Shown: one piece after another, positions 1 to 11,759 of the stretch
Numbering within the stretch: position 1 is the first letter of the stretch
Layout of the letters: every line of letters begins with the position of its first letter
Assembly (NCBI GenBank): GCA_028023455.1
Contig: JAQFVV010006272.1
Coordinates: 4,877,127-4,941,126, forward strand
From: Epiperipatus broadwayi
Lineage: Eukaryota > Onychophora > Udeonychophora > Euonychophora > Peripatidae
DNA: 64,000 bases
Direction: 5' to 3'
Program-made: the position numbers and the translations under genes
The notes under the pieces: model-generated
Database searches by the model: none
Seen by the model: the letters and a program-made list of their open reading frames with translations, nothing else
What the model was told of the DNA's origin: nothing

Positions 1-322
1 ATTTTTGTTTGCCTCCAATTTTTTAATTTTCTTCCTGCTTTATAATTTTTCTGCAAATTTTCTGTTAATTTTTTGAGCTTCCCTAATATTTTAACTTTGC
101 CTTCCCAATTTTTACTATTGGTTATATATCAAAAAATATTTAAAATGCGCTAACACACACAAGCACACAAAGCTAAAAACAAATAAAGCAAATATATATT
201 ATTTTAATATCTATTCATTAAATGGCTAAGCACTTTCAAGGTTCAAGCCCTCATAATCATAGCCGTATTACAAAACATAATAAATTGACTTGGAGTGATG
301 CAAATTTATGCAAATGAAATAA

Positions 323-2640
323 TTATGCATTCCATTTCTTGGATATTTTGTAGCAAGAGTCTTTTCTATTGATGGCATTGCCATCTCTAGATATAAAGAA
401 AGCTTCTTTTATCTTTCTTTTTAGATCATGCCGCTCTCTGCATACCACCACTGGATTTCCCGGTTGACAATCATGCCCAGCTGAAGCACAATGCTGCGCA
501 AAAACTGAACTATGAGCAGTGTCCAACAACACTTTATTATAAGAATAAGTGTGTTGTGATAGCCTAGTGGAGAGAGAGGCCCTAGTCTCACCATAATATG
601 ATGATCTACAAAATTTTTCAGGGCAGGCAATATTATAGACCACTTAAGGTGTCAGCGAGGGTGGGAGGCAGTCTTTGGTATTATTAATTAATTTGTTAGA
701 GTTAGGAGGTGTGTGAAAACATAACTGGTATTTATTATTGAAAATATTATAAAAACATTTATGCATACTAGGCAAGTAAGGGAGTAGGAGTCTTTGCTTG
801 TCAATGTTAGGGACTTTATCATTTATTTTAGCAAAAAACTGTTTTATCCTCCTGTCAATTACATTCACATCAAAACCAACTTTTATTACATCATCCCTAT
901 ACTGATGTGAGGTTAGCTTTTTTATCAGCCTCAAACTTACATAGGTGCATATTTCTAAACAAAAACGAGGTTAAGCCAGAGAGTTTGTGGTTAGTTGGTG
1001 AATTGGAAAGAGGGTGGCAGTGTCCTCTAACATATGTGTGTGTTCTCGCTGCATAAGTAGGTCCAGGTATTTAACTTGTTTATGGGCATTTTCATTCTCC
1101 AAGCTAAACGTAAGCCCTGTAGTGTTTTGCAGTTCATTTTTTATTTGTAGAATAATCGGAGAGGGAGCGGCTATGAAGATATCATCAACATATCTAGTGT
1201 ATATGGATAGCAAGTTAGATTCTTGGTATCTTGGAATTATTTGCTTTTCAAAATAATTTAAAACTACACTTGAGATGATGCCACTCATAGAGAGTCCCAT
1301 TGGCCAACCGTCTTTCATATGAAACCACTGGTCGTGAAAGAATGCCATAATATTTTTATCAAGCCAAGATAAAAAGTCTATAATAAAGTCAATTAGTGGC
1401 TGAGCTAAATTGTGGTTTATAAGCTCTTCTCTTACAATCTGAATAGATTTAGCCCTACAAATGGAGCCGTATAATTCCGAAACATCAATAGTAGCTAATG
1501 AAGTGTCAGGGTTCAAAACTAGGTCTTTTATTTTTGCAACAAATTGAAATGACAAATTTATAGTATATGAACCGAATCCTAAAGCTTGAATGAGCTGTCT
1601 GTTAACCCATTTCGCTTTATTGAAATAGTGTACTCCTCCAAAATCTAAAATAAGTCACAATGGAATATCAGCCTTGTGTATTTTGGCATTGGCAAACATC
1701 CTTGGAGGAATGGATGCAGACGGATAAAGCCTATAATATTCTGCCTTAGAGAAAGCTTTATTACAGTGTGGTCTGAGAATGGAAGAAATAAACTTATCCT
1801 TATTTAATTTGTTATTGAAATCGGGAAACCTTTGAAATTGTAGTTTATTAATTTGCTGATCCAGTTTAGATGTGTAGTCCTGTGTTTTCATAAGCACGAA
1901 TCTATTGCCCTTATCTTCCAGCATGCATGTGATATTTTTGTCTTTAAAAAATTGTTTGGTTTTTGTTATGTTAGCTTGCCAGATATGTGTGCGTATATAT
2001 AAAGATTTATGCTGTAGAGCATTAACTACTTGGGTAATGTATTTATCTTTATCTGGATCGTTGAACAAACCTCCTTCAACATCAGCCATAAGCTCCATAT
2101 TGGGATGTTTCCATCCACCCCCAACATATCATGGGCCTCTACATAAAACGTCACATATCTCTTGTGGGATTGGTATATCCGTAAGGTTCACAAAGGCCGA
2201 GGCTTCAGGGTCTTGGAGGCGGACATTCTGCTGATAAGCCAAAAACGCAAGTTTTTTATTAAATTTGTGCTTAAGAGAAGCACTGAGATTATTACACTTG
2301 TGCTGTATAAATGCATTCAATGGGAAGTGGGCTAGAATTCTCCTTCGTCTCTTGATTTGTTTGCATAATGCTTTACGACATCCTTTAATGACTAAATCAA
2401 GAAGAAATATTTTCATTTTCTTGACAATGTTGTTGTGGTTATAAATAGCTTGGTTAAGATTAAAGCTGCAGAATTTCGGAAAGACTTTAATCTCTCTGCA
2501 TTTTATCAAGAACGCAATTCTCTCTTGGAATTTGCATACAGAGAGACAAACTTTAAGAGCTTGCTTATCCATAATAAATCACTCACACAGTTGTTAGAAG
2601 TTGAAATAAGCAAATAGTTTATACTTTGTGGCTAATTATG
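323..2640 (-). mobile_element. Penelope-like element copy 1, full length but inactivated
   Basis: The frame runs from Met at 2572 to the stop near 323, about 750 codons, the usual length for a single-ORF PLE with reverse transcriptase (RT) and GIY-YIG endonuclease. Seen in order: a basic helical N-terminus; an RT core with ATIDVSELYG near 1500-1470, a WPMGLSMSGI block near 1300 and catalytic YVDDIF near 1185; a linker; and a C-terminal GIY-YIG domain with VVYNIACP and YYGETR (about 640-570). The family copies itself by target-primed reverse transcription. The copy is dead: in-frame TGA codons lie at 2129-2131 and 1655-1657. A 31-nt deletion near 1035 relative to copy 2 is offset by a 1-nt insertion near 902. 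A CAA-to-TAA change at 644-646 separates RT from endonuclease. Its 5' end abuts the 3' end of copy 2. Family assignment is secure. Confidence 0.93.
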
Positions 2641-3679
2641 AATCAAAAAATATATAAAATGCGCTAACACACACAAGCACACAAAGCTAAAAACAAATAA
2701 AGCAAATATATATTATTTTAATATCTATTCATTAAATGGCTAAGCGCTTTCAAGGTTCAAGCCCTCATAATCATAGCCGTATTACAAAATATAATAAATT
2801 GACTTGGAGTGATGCAAATTTATGCAAATGAAATAATTAAGCATTCCATTTCTTGGATATTTTGCAGCAAGAGTCTTTTCTATTGATGGCATTGCCATCT
2901 CTAGATATAAAGAAAGCTTCTTTTATCTTTCTTTTTAGATCATGCCGCTCTCTGCATACCACCACTGGATTTCCCGGTTGACAATCATGCCCAGCTGAAG
3001 CACGGTGCTGCGCAAAAACTGAACTATGAGCAGTGTCCAACAACACTTTATTATAAGAATAAGTGTGTTGCGATAGCCTAGTGGAGAGAGAGGCCCTAGT
3101 CTCACCATAATATGATGATCTACAAAATTTTTCAGGGCAGGCAATATTATAGACCACTTGAGGTGTCAGCGAGGGTGGGAGGCAGTCTTTGGTATTATTA
3201 ATTAATTTGTTAGAGTTAGGAGGTGTGTGAAAACATAACTGGTATTTATTATTGAAAATATTATAAAAACATTTATGCATACTAGGCAGGTAAGGGAGTA
3301 GGAGTCTTTGCTTGTCAATGTTAGGGACTTTATCATTTATTTTAGCAAAAAACTGTTTTATCCTCCTGTCAATTACATTCACATCAAAACCAACTTTTAT
3401 TAGGTCGTCCCTATATGATGTGAGGTTAGCTTTTTTATCAGCCTCAAACTTACATAGGTGCATATTTCTAAACAAAAACGAGGTTAAGCCAGAGAGTTTG
3501 TGGTTAGTTGGTGAATTGGAAAGAGGGTGGGAGTGTCCTCTAACATCAAGGGGTTTGATTAGCATTTTATAATTAATATGTGTGTGTTCTCGCTGCATAT
3601 GTAGGTCCAGGTATTTAACTTGTTTATGGGCATTTTCATTCTCCAAGTTAAACGTAAGCCCTGTAGTGTTTTGCAGTTC
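2641..3679 (-). mobile_element. Penelope-like element copy 2, 5'-truncated, lying tandem upstream of copy 1
   Basis: This copy is nearly identical to the last kilobase of copy 1 and reads in the same direction. The open frame from the junction at 3679 down to 2837 covers the end of the RT domain (ENENAHKQVKYLDL), the linker and an uninterrupted GIY-YIG domain ending KKWNA. It keeps the CAA codon and the 31 nt that copy 1 has lost. Its 3' untranslated end (2641-2836) repeats the end of copy 1 with a spacing of about 2,514 bp, so copies 1 and 2 form a partial tandem. That is the pseudo-LTR arrangement known for PLEs. It is truncated at the 5' side within RT, exactly where the inverted copy 3 begins. 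Confidence 0.92.
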
Positions 3680-4432
3680 AACAGTTTTTTGCTAAAATAA
3701 ATGATAAAGTCCCTAACATTGACAAGCAAAGACTCCTACTCCCTTACCTGCCTAGTATGCATAAATGTTTTTATAATATTTTCAATAATAAATACCAGTT
3801 ATGTTTTCACACACCTCCTAACTCTAACAAATTAATTAATAATACCAAAGACTGCCTCCCACCCTCGCTGACACCTCAAGTGGTCTATAATATTGCCTGC
3901 CCTGAAAAATTTTGTAGATCATCATATTATGGTGAGACTAGGGCCTCTCTCTCCACTAGGCTATCGCAACACACTTATTCTTATAATAAAGCTTTGTTGG
4001 ACACTGCTCATAGTTCAGTTTTTGCACAGCACCGTGCTTCAGCTGGGCATGATTGTCAACCGGGAAATCCAGTGGTGGTATGCAGAGAGCGGCATGATCT
4101 AAAAAGAAAGATAAAAGAAGCTTTCTTTATATCTAGAGATGGCAATGCCATCAATAGAAAAGACTCTTGCTACAAAATATCCAAGAAATGGAATGCATAA
4201 TTATTTCATTTGCATAAATTTGCATCACTCCAAGTCAATTTATTATATTTTGTAATAGGGCTATGATTATGAGGGCTTGAACCTTGAAAGCGCTTAGCCA
4301 TTTAATGAATAGATATTAAAATAATATATATTTGCTTTATTTGTTTTTAGCTTTGTGTGCTTGTGCGTGTTAGCGCATTTTATATATTTTGATTCATAAT
4401 TAGCCACAAAGTATAAACTATTTGCTTATTGG
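3680..4432 (+). mobile_element. Penelope-like element copy 3, 5'-truncated, inverted relative to copies 1 and 2
   Basis: Starting at 3680 the sequence reads in the opposite direction, beginning inside the linker at the QFFAKINDK stretch. It continues through the GIY-YIG domain to the stop at 4198-4200 and through the family's 3' untranslated region to about 4400. It then carries about 40 nt (GATTCATAATTAGCCAC and following) that match the 5' leader found at the copy 2/copy 1 junction, and identity stops near 4429. The copy therefore ends with a piece of the next unit, as expected if it derives from a tandem transcript or array. Copies 2 and 3 form a head-to-head inverted repeat centred on 3679. 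Confidence 0.9.
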
Positions 4433-6389
4433 TTTATATTTTTCTTGCTTCTCATTCACACACTTCTTTCTAATATATTTATTCCCTTGCCAATCTTTCA
4501 TGCAGCCAAAATATTTTTTGATAGCAAATATCATAAATGATCCTATCTTCTTAACCATTATATTCTCTAAATGTTTAACAAAAAAAAAACTTCAATTTTC
4601 TTCTTTATTTTCTTGTTTGCTAATGGATCCTTTTGTCCTAATATTTGAAATATACTATTTCTAATTTCATTTAAAACTTAATCTTTTAATTTATGTTTGT
4701 AAATCTATATACAAATAAAAATCAATGTATATTAGCCCTCATATATATTCATTGCATTTCTGATTCTATAAAACTCTTAATTTTCCCTTTCTTATCCATT
4801 TAAGTCTACAAATGATTATAAAAATGCTTTGTAAATCTATATACAAATAAAAATCAATGTATATTAGCCCTCATATATATTCATTGCTTTCTGATTCTAT
4901 AAAACTCTTAATTTTCCCATTTCTTATCCATTTAAGTCTACAAAATGATTATAAAAAATGATCAAAAATATATATTGTAACAATATGGAATAGCCTTCCT
5001 TCTAAATTTGTTAATATGCCTTTTCAAACTTTCACATAACTTGTTATCTCCTTCTTGACTTATCATAAACTTGTATATAGTCAAAACTTTTTCAATCTAT
5101 CCTTCGTCCTGTCCCCTTTTTTCTTACCTTTTCTACTTATTCTTTCCATACATATACATGTAATGGCATAGGATGGAGATAGATACAATACATACTTCTT
5201 CAGTAACAAAAATATATATATTGGAAAAGTTCAATTATTATAATGTCTCTCTACCAATCCTTTTACAAGAAATATAATGATGATGGCAAATATTTCTGGT
5301 TAATATCAGGGGATGCCTTCATAATGTAAATTATATGATCAGACCATCATGTAATTGACTTATAATTCAAATCATAATTACCCATAAGCACTTAGGGATG
5401 ATAACTAATTACAATAAATCAATTGAAATATAATCCTAATTAGCACACCTAACAACATAACCAAATAATATACAGAACAAAATAAAGAAATAAAAATTTA
5501 AATATTAAAAAATGAATAATTTAAACATAATACAAAAGATCAAGTGCTTCTATAAATCAAGGAATAATCTTAATACTTAATTTATTAATCTGTAATAATA
5601 TTTATGTGATATGTCTTTCATTTCTATTATAATGGACATCAGTCTAAAATCTACAGAAATGTTTTAAATTCATGTATGGTATAATCTAAATTACCATATG
5701 ATTTTAAAGTGATAAACAAATGCAATTAAAAATTATTTTTTCTTCATAAATTGAAATATAAGCTCTAATCCTCTAACGATCAATGCATATAACAAGAGAA
5801 ATTAAAAATTACTTCAATATTAATCAAACTACACATAAAAAATAATAATAAATAGTCCTCTTAAACAATGTCTTCCTCAAAAAGCTATCCAAAAGCAATG
5901 ATTATACAAACATTGTGACCCAAATATTCCCATAAAAATGTGTACTTTTTCGTTATTTGTATTTTATGATGCCATCTTTAATTTCTTCAGGAAAACTTTT
6001 CTTTCGAAAACTTCAATATCACCTAATTGTAGCTATCATCTTCTATTTCTTCCATATTTCCCAATAGAAGTAACGACATTTCCTCTTTAGAATGTCTGAA
6101 ATAATCTTATAAAGTAGTGGGGTCTACCTTTCCTATAAAACTCTCAAATTCACCATAAAACCCATTTAGAAGCCTTCCAGTTTATTGAGTTTACATGTTG
6201 TTGTATTTTTGTAAAATTGCATACAAGTTTGTGCACTCCAGAAAAACTAGAATTTTTGGAAATTGTTTTAGTCGCACTGATAACTGAGGAATTAATTGAA
6301 GCTTAACGTGCTCCAATTTCAAGAAATATTTGCTATGCAATTTTCTAGATAAGCTACTTATTGGGGTAAAGTTGCAGTATGAAATAAGG
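4433..6389. other. Intergenic or intronic AT-rich DNA with one tandem duplication
   Basis: No gene is recognisable. A unit of about 132 bp is tandemly duplicated at 4696-4827 and 4828-4955, with a few differences. A minus-strand stretch around 6180-5960 reads as weakly protein-like (HSKEEMSLLLLGNMEE) but is broken by stops and matches no family I know. The rest is low-complexity AT-rich sequence. Confidence 0.5.
4696..4955 (+). repeat. Tandem duplication, period about 132 bp, two copies
   Basis: The two copies start with TTTGTAAATCTATATAC at 4696 and at 4828. They share the whole unit except for a few single-base differences and small indels, so this looks like a recent local duplication. 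Confidence 0.9.
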
Positions 6390-6722
6390 GTGTAACAAGC
6401 CTATTGCCTCGTTGATTTCCGTTCAATAGTAGGGCTCAGCTTCAGTTAATGTCCAGTGCCAGGGGAAAGTTCAGGGCAAGTTGAAAGGCCCCAAAATAGG
6501 CGAGCCGAGAAAGTCTGGAAGCAGCTAAATAAGTGGTTTCCAATGATTTTCAGGAGTTACTGGACGTTGCAGGACGGAAGCGTAAAGGCTATAGTCGGTG
6601 CGTACTACACTAGGGTCATGTACAACAAACGGACGCCAGGTGCGTAAACCGCCCATTATGAAGCTTGAGCCCAGCTAAGTACATCGAGGGATTGAACAGC
6701 GGCTGTAGTGTAGTGTTGTTAC
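6390..6722. mobile_element. GC-richer block bounded by TGTAACAA and TTGTTACA, possible solo LTR
   Basis: This 333-bp block is clearly less AT-rich than everything around it. It begins TGTAACAAGCC and ends GTTGTTACA, an 8-bp inverted terminal match with TG...CA ends as in retroviral-type LTRs. A 63-codon open frame inside it resembles no family and is probably chance. No matching duplication of the flanks is visible (AAGGG on the left, AACTA on the right), so the solo-LTR call is tentative. It could also be the end of another element. Confidence 0.4.
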
Positions 6723-7006
6723 AAACTATTCCTATTCTGATTACTTAAAATATTGTGGTTTTTACTGTATATATTCATTTGCCTCCCAGTCATACACACA
6801 GCACATCCAACACAATGGAGGTGCAATTTTATAATAAGACTCAATATCACACCAGCTAGTAAAATTATTGATTAGTTTTAAGTTTGCCACTGTATTTTTA
6901 AAATTTATGAAATACCTTAAATAATTTTTTCTAATTATATTGGTTGGTAAAATGTCCAAGTCTCACTTCATACAATAAATAAGATAAAATAACAGCAATA
7001 TAAGTT
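6723..7006. other. AT-rich spacer with no recognised feature
   Basis: Nothing beyond chance open frames is visible between the GC-richer block and the LTR that starts near 7007. Confidence 0.5.
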
Positions 7007-7547
7007 TGTTGTCTCCAAGTATGGCCAACTAAGCAGTCACCATAGGTTTGTAGGTTGGGTCACTAGCTGTAAGATCGATTATATATTGAATAAAAAGAAA
7101 GTAAATTCAGACAAACTAGTTTATTAACTTGTATTTACATATATATATACAATAGTATTGCCATAAAGACATACAAATAATAAAAATCTGACCTATAAAG
7201 ACAACCTATCCTATTTTAACACTTCCAGAGGTAAGAGTCTCTGACTAAATTTAACAGTGGTTTGGGGTTTTTAAACCTTTATTTTATTGTTTTTCGGAAG
7301 CACAGCATTAATTCATATGTATATGGTCTGACTTGATCTATATATGTCTGTCTACTTTAATAAATTTAGTTACATAATGATTAAGTTATTCAAGCTTTTA
7401 CAATATTGTATACACTCAAATATAAAAATATCTATATTTTATTATACAACAATGTAACTTATTATTTATTAATACAAACAAGTACCATTAATAATATACA
7501 ATACAATTATGATTATATTTATTTAATACAATACTAACCCAGTTACA
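7007..7547 (-). repeat. LTR (3' copy) of the 7.0-11.1 kb element
   Basis: It is diverged from 10433-11059 but aligns end to end. Shared blocks include the AGTCTCTGACTAA and GGTTTGGG stretches and the closing TTATTTATTTAATACAA. Confidence 0.72.
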
Positions 7548-7699
7548 ATATATATAGTCAGGAAAGTTTTTTTAGGAACTTCTTCTTTTTATAATTTTTT
7601 ATTTCCTTCCCAACATTTTACATAATAGCACCTTATATATATATATATATATTACACAATCTAAAAAATCTGAAACTCTATCTTAAATCAGAGAATATA

Positions 7700-8045
7700 T
7701 TATCAATATATTTTTATCTTCCAATCCTTTTAACATACTAAATTTTAAGTAAATAGATCTTAGCAGTTTGAACTTCTTATAATCAGCAACAATGCATTAG
7801 TCAAATTCATTCTTTGGTATATAAAAAAATTCAACTGTTAGTAAAAAAATGGAGTCAACATAATTCCATACAAAAAATAATATTTATCTCATTCTAATCA
7901 GCATTATCAATATATTTTTATTTTCAAATCTTTTAACTTTTTAAAATTTTAATTGTAAATTATTAGTTTTTGAATTCTTATAATCAAAGATATTGTTAGT
8001 CAAATTCATTTTTGTATAAAAAATTCACTGTTTAAAAATTGAAAG
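7700..8045 (+). repeat. Diverged tandem duplication within the LTR element interior
   Basis: A unit containing CAATATATTTTTATCTTCCAA, TTAGTCAAATTCATT and TCAACTGTTAG recurs about 200 bp later as a diverged copy (roughly 7700-7850 and 7905-8040). Confidence 0.6.
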
Positions 8046-10432
8046 TTTTTTTAAATTCAATTTTAATTAAAGTTTTGAGTTTTAGTGTTTTTTACGAAGA
8101 CCCATTAATAACTCCTGATACTTACATATATATAAATGTGTAGACTATATTATCTATGATGTAGCATTCCTCCCTCATTTTGAAATTTCTTAATTATTCT
8201 TCAGATAATTGGGTTTTTCTGATTCTGTCTTTTGTTCCTATCCTTAGTTCTTCTTTTTTGGTTCTGTTTAGTTTTCTCTCTGACTCCTCATTCTATCAAT
8301 CTCAACTTGATGACAGCCTTTTACATTTCTTTGTCTCTCTGATCTTGTTCTCACATGTCTTTATTTAGTGTTGTTTTTGATAATCTTTTTATATAGTTTA
8401 GTGTTTGCAGTTATTACTATTTTCTGTTTTGACTTCAGTCAGCTATTCCAATATTTTTTTTCCCTTTTCTTTTAAATTGTTTAGCAATTGTCTCCATGTA
8501 AAACTATTTTCACCTCAACTCCTTTAGATTTTTCTTTGTTAGGTAACAGGATTATGACTTGTTCTAATTATCCTCCCAAACATTTTGCAGAGTTTTCAAT
8601 AGATTAATTATATTTGGTGAAGCATATCGAAGTTTTTTATATTTCTAGTATTTATTTGTTAAACTTACTAAAGATAATTTTCAATGTTTGATCAGGGTGT
8701 TTTCAGTGTCTCTATTCCCCACTCTTTATAAGTTAATTCCTCTCTATTTATAGATTCATGTAATATTTTTTATTACCATATAGTTAATTTATATGATTTA
8801 TGTTAAAATAAATTTTTATGTTTGGCATTGTAAAGGCACTCTTCCATTTTTTGGTTATATGCTAAAGATCACTAGTTTGCTTTCATTTAATAATTTATTT
8901 TTCAGATTACTATTAATTCTTCACCTTTAAAAAACTTGTTTATATTAGAAGATTCTGGTAAATAATGTTCAATATTTTATTACACTATCGAAACACTATC
9001 TTACATAGGAATTATTAAGTGATAAATTCTCAAGTTTCCATAACCTTTTTGAGGTATGAAGAATATCTGAAGGCCATTTTTTGTATCTATCTTAATAAAA
9101 CTTGTAGTTTGGTCCATACTACTATTCTAGATCATCTATGTGGTTTATGTTATTTCAGACAGAAGTCTCAGCCTTATCTGGACATCTAGATAGCACTTCT
9201 ACATGTTGGATGGTGTTGCCCTTATTAAGGTTCCTTTTGTGGGGTCTTAAAACTTCAGGTTTAACTCCCTCTTCTATAAATTTTCTTAGTTGGGCAATTT
9301 TCACCTTGCAGAGTTTAGGATGACTGATCTTACTCTTTCATGCATCTCTAATTCCACTGGTGAAGTTTTAATTTCCTAAGGTCCTTTTTTGGAAAAAGTT
9401 ATAGTTATTTCTTACTTCATTTGATGTTGATTTTCTTAATCATACAGATTTTGACTCAAGTGATTTGAACCACTCCCTATCTATGCTGGGTTTATTTTTT
9501 CATTAAAAAATATAAATGGTAGTGATCTGCAGTATTTTTGTTTTGACAGTCACTCAGACCATTCCCTGTAACTTGATATGATTTCCATTTGCATTTAAAC
9601 TTTAAGATTAATTTTTACTAGTAGTGGGGATTTTCAATCCCTTATTAATATTCTCCAGTCCTGATTTTCCATGAGTGATATTCCATACCACTACTATTTT
9701 TATGTACTGTTTATTAAAAATCTGACTGTTAACATAATTGTTCCCTATTTTAGTAGTGCATTTTAAATAAGTTGCATATGTGATTATCTAATGTTTTTCA
9801 AAGCTTAATTGATTTTGATCTATACAGTGGTTCCTTCTTTTGGTAAAAATGATAATTCATAGTTTCAGTACTTCAGGATTTTCATTTACATTTCTAAAAT
9901 GTGGTCTATCAATGGAAAAGGTTATTCTTTGTGGGTTGCCATCCTTATTTGAATTAGTAGTTTTAAAAATCAACACTTGAGGGATAACAGATTTGGAAAA
10001 CTTTTTAAACTCCTCATCTAATAGCATCAGTTGGTCATCAAAATTACAAATAATTGTTGAGGAGGGCTTAGTATGGTTTAATCATGAAGCTATGTCATAA
10101 TCTTTTTTAGAGTGTCATCTGCTTATAAACTGTAAGTGGGCAATGTAATTCGACTGCTGAGATTTATGTTCTGCATTTCAGGTGACTCCGATTAATACTA
10201 TCTAGTCATTATTACTTGCTAGCCAGTGAAGCAGATCATTGTGGAAATTTCCACAGCATTGTCACTGCTGCCACTAATTAAAAAAAACTTTTCTAGCCTT
10301 TATACATACAAAGGCCAATCTATTAGAATCTTTATGTCAAACCAGCCAATTCCGATTTTTGATACTACCACCATATTACTGACTGTTGAACAAAATTTTT
10401 GTAATTCCAATTCCATCTGGATGGCACCAGTC

Positions 10433-11059
10433 TGCTGTGTTCAGGCTTGGCCAACCATATGCAGTCATATTTATTAACTTTGCCAGGTGAAAGTCAAAAA
10501 TTGGAGTAATATCAATTATATATTGAATAACAAGAGAATAAGATGATTTAGACTTATAACACAGTTAACTTATATTTACATATATATACAATTAGTAATG
10601 CCATAAAGATGTACAAAATAATAAAAGATCTGGGCAACCTATAAAGACCTATTGCTGCTTTCAAACCCTTCCAGAGGCAGAAGTCTCTGACTAATTTAAT
10701 CAGAGGTTTGGGAGGCTTTATATACCCCATTATTTTCTATTGTTCTTATTGAAGTGTCCAGCATTCATACCATATAATCTTTAATATTATCATACATGGA
10801 TTAATTTGAGTGTTCAACATTCATATGGTGGGAATGACCATGTATGACAGTTCTACTTTAATAATTTGATTGTGTAATGATAAAGTTATTTAAATGTCTG
10901 CTTACAATATTTGTTACATGCTCAATTACAAAATTAATATATTTTATTAAATACAACTGTAACTTTATTATTTATTAATACAAACATTAATATCATTAAT
11001 AATATTATACAAATACATTCCTGATTATTATTTATTTAATACAACATTAGCCCAAAGCA
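10433..11059 (-). repeat. LTR (5' copy) of the 7.0-11.1 kb element
   Basis: It carries the TATA-like promoter on the minus strand and sits next to the candidate primer-binding site at about 10415-10430. It is slightly longer than its partner because of small indels. Confidence 0.72.
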
Positions 11060-11759
11060 GTCTATTATGAAGAATCGCAAGTAAATAGCACTGCTAGACT
11101 GGTATAACATCAATATATATATATACTCTCACACTAAAAAAAGTCAATATAAAGTCAGTGTTTCTTGAGCACCAATTGAATTGTGGCCATGATTTCAATC
11201 TACAAAACATCAAAATAGTTTGTGCTGAGTGTAACAAAAAGGAAAGAAAATTTTAAAAGGCCTGATTTGTCATTAATAACACTCCATGCAATAAACAAAA
11301 AAGACTCCTGCATAGCCTTGTCTTGAAAATGGAATATATAAATTATGTATTTACATATCAACCAGTAAATTATGTATTTACATATTAATCAGCAAATATC
11401 AAGAAATGTTTTCTTAAATATTAACACCAGTTGAACTGACAAGTTGAAGTGCTATGATTATGACCCACTACTCCAGATCAAAAGCAATGCTTCGCAAATT
11501 ATTTATTTAATTGTCTAACAGAATGTAATTTTTTTTTTGTATTAGTGTATTAACATTATTATAGAATTAAGTGCATTCTGTAAAATCATCTTTTGAATTA
11601 GAAAAAATAGCACAATCATCAGAATATTGTAAATCCAGAATCCCAGAAATGTTCTTATTTTTACTTTTAATCGATTCAAATTAAAAATTCCACAAGCAAA
11701 TATGTATTATATCTTAAAACCTATTTGATTACGCCATCTATAAACAATTCCAAAGACCC
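11060..11759. other. Unassigned AT-rich DNA
   Basis: No gene or element could be recognised between the LTR element and the hAT remnant. A short local duplication of TAAATTATGTATTTACATAT occurs at 11339-11390. Confidence 0.45.

Larger units (their letters stand above)
7007..11059 (-). mobile_element. Old LTR retrotransposon, minus strand, heavily decayed
   Basis: Two diverged direct repeats flank about 2.9 kb: 7007-7547 (the 3' LTR) and 10433-11059 (the 5' LTR, as the element reads on the minus strand). On the minus strand the repeats begin TGTAACTGGG or TGCTTTGGGC and end in ACAACA or CACAGCA, giving TG...CA ends. A TATA-like GGTATATAAAGCC lies in the 5' LTR around 10713-10725. Three bases inside that LTR the minus strand reads TGGTGCCATCCAGATGG, a plausible tRNA primer-binding site. 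The interior has no convincing gag or pol. Scattered minus-strand fragments such as KIAQLRKFIEEGVKPEVLR near 9290-9230 may be remnants. No target-site duplication was found, consistent with age. Confidence 0.7.

Noticed and set aside
200-290. A-box-like TGGCTAAGC and B-box-like GGTTCAAGCC in the Penelope 3' region
   Set aside because: The two boxes are only about 11 bp apart, far too close for a tRNA or SINE promoter. They are part of the PLE untranslated region and recur in all copies.
220-300. Hammerhead ribozyme in the Penelope pseudo-LTR (known in some PLEs)
   Set aside because: On the sense strand a GGCTA...TAGCC stem and a GAAA are present, but the essential CUGANGA core is not, so I cannot support it.
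9138-9323. 61-codon plus-strand open frame
   Set aside because: It has a low-complexity hydrophobic composition and lies inside the decayed minus-strand LTR element. No start context or homology.
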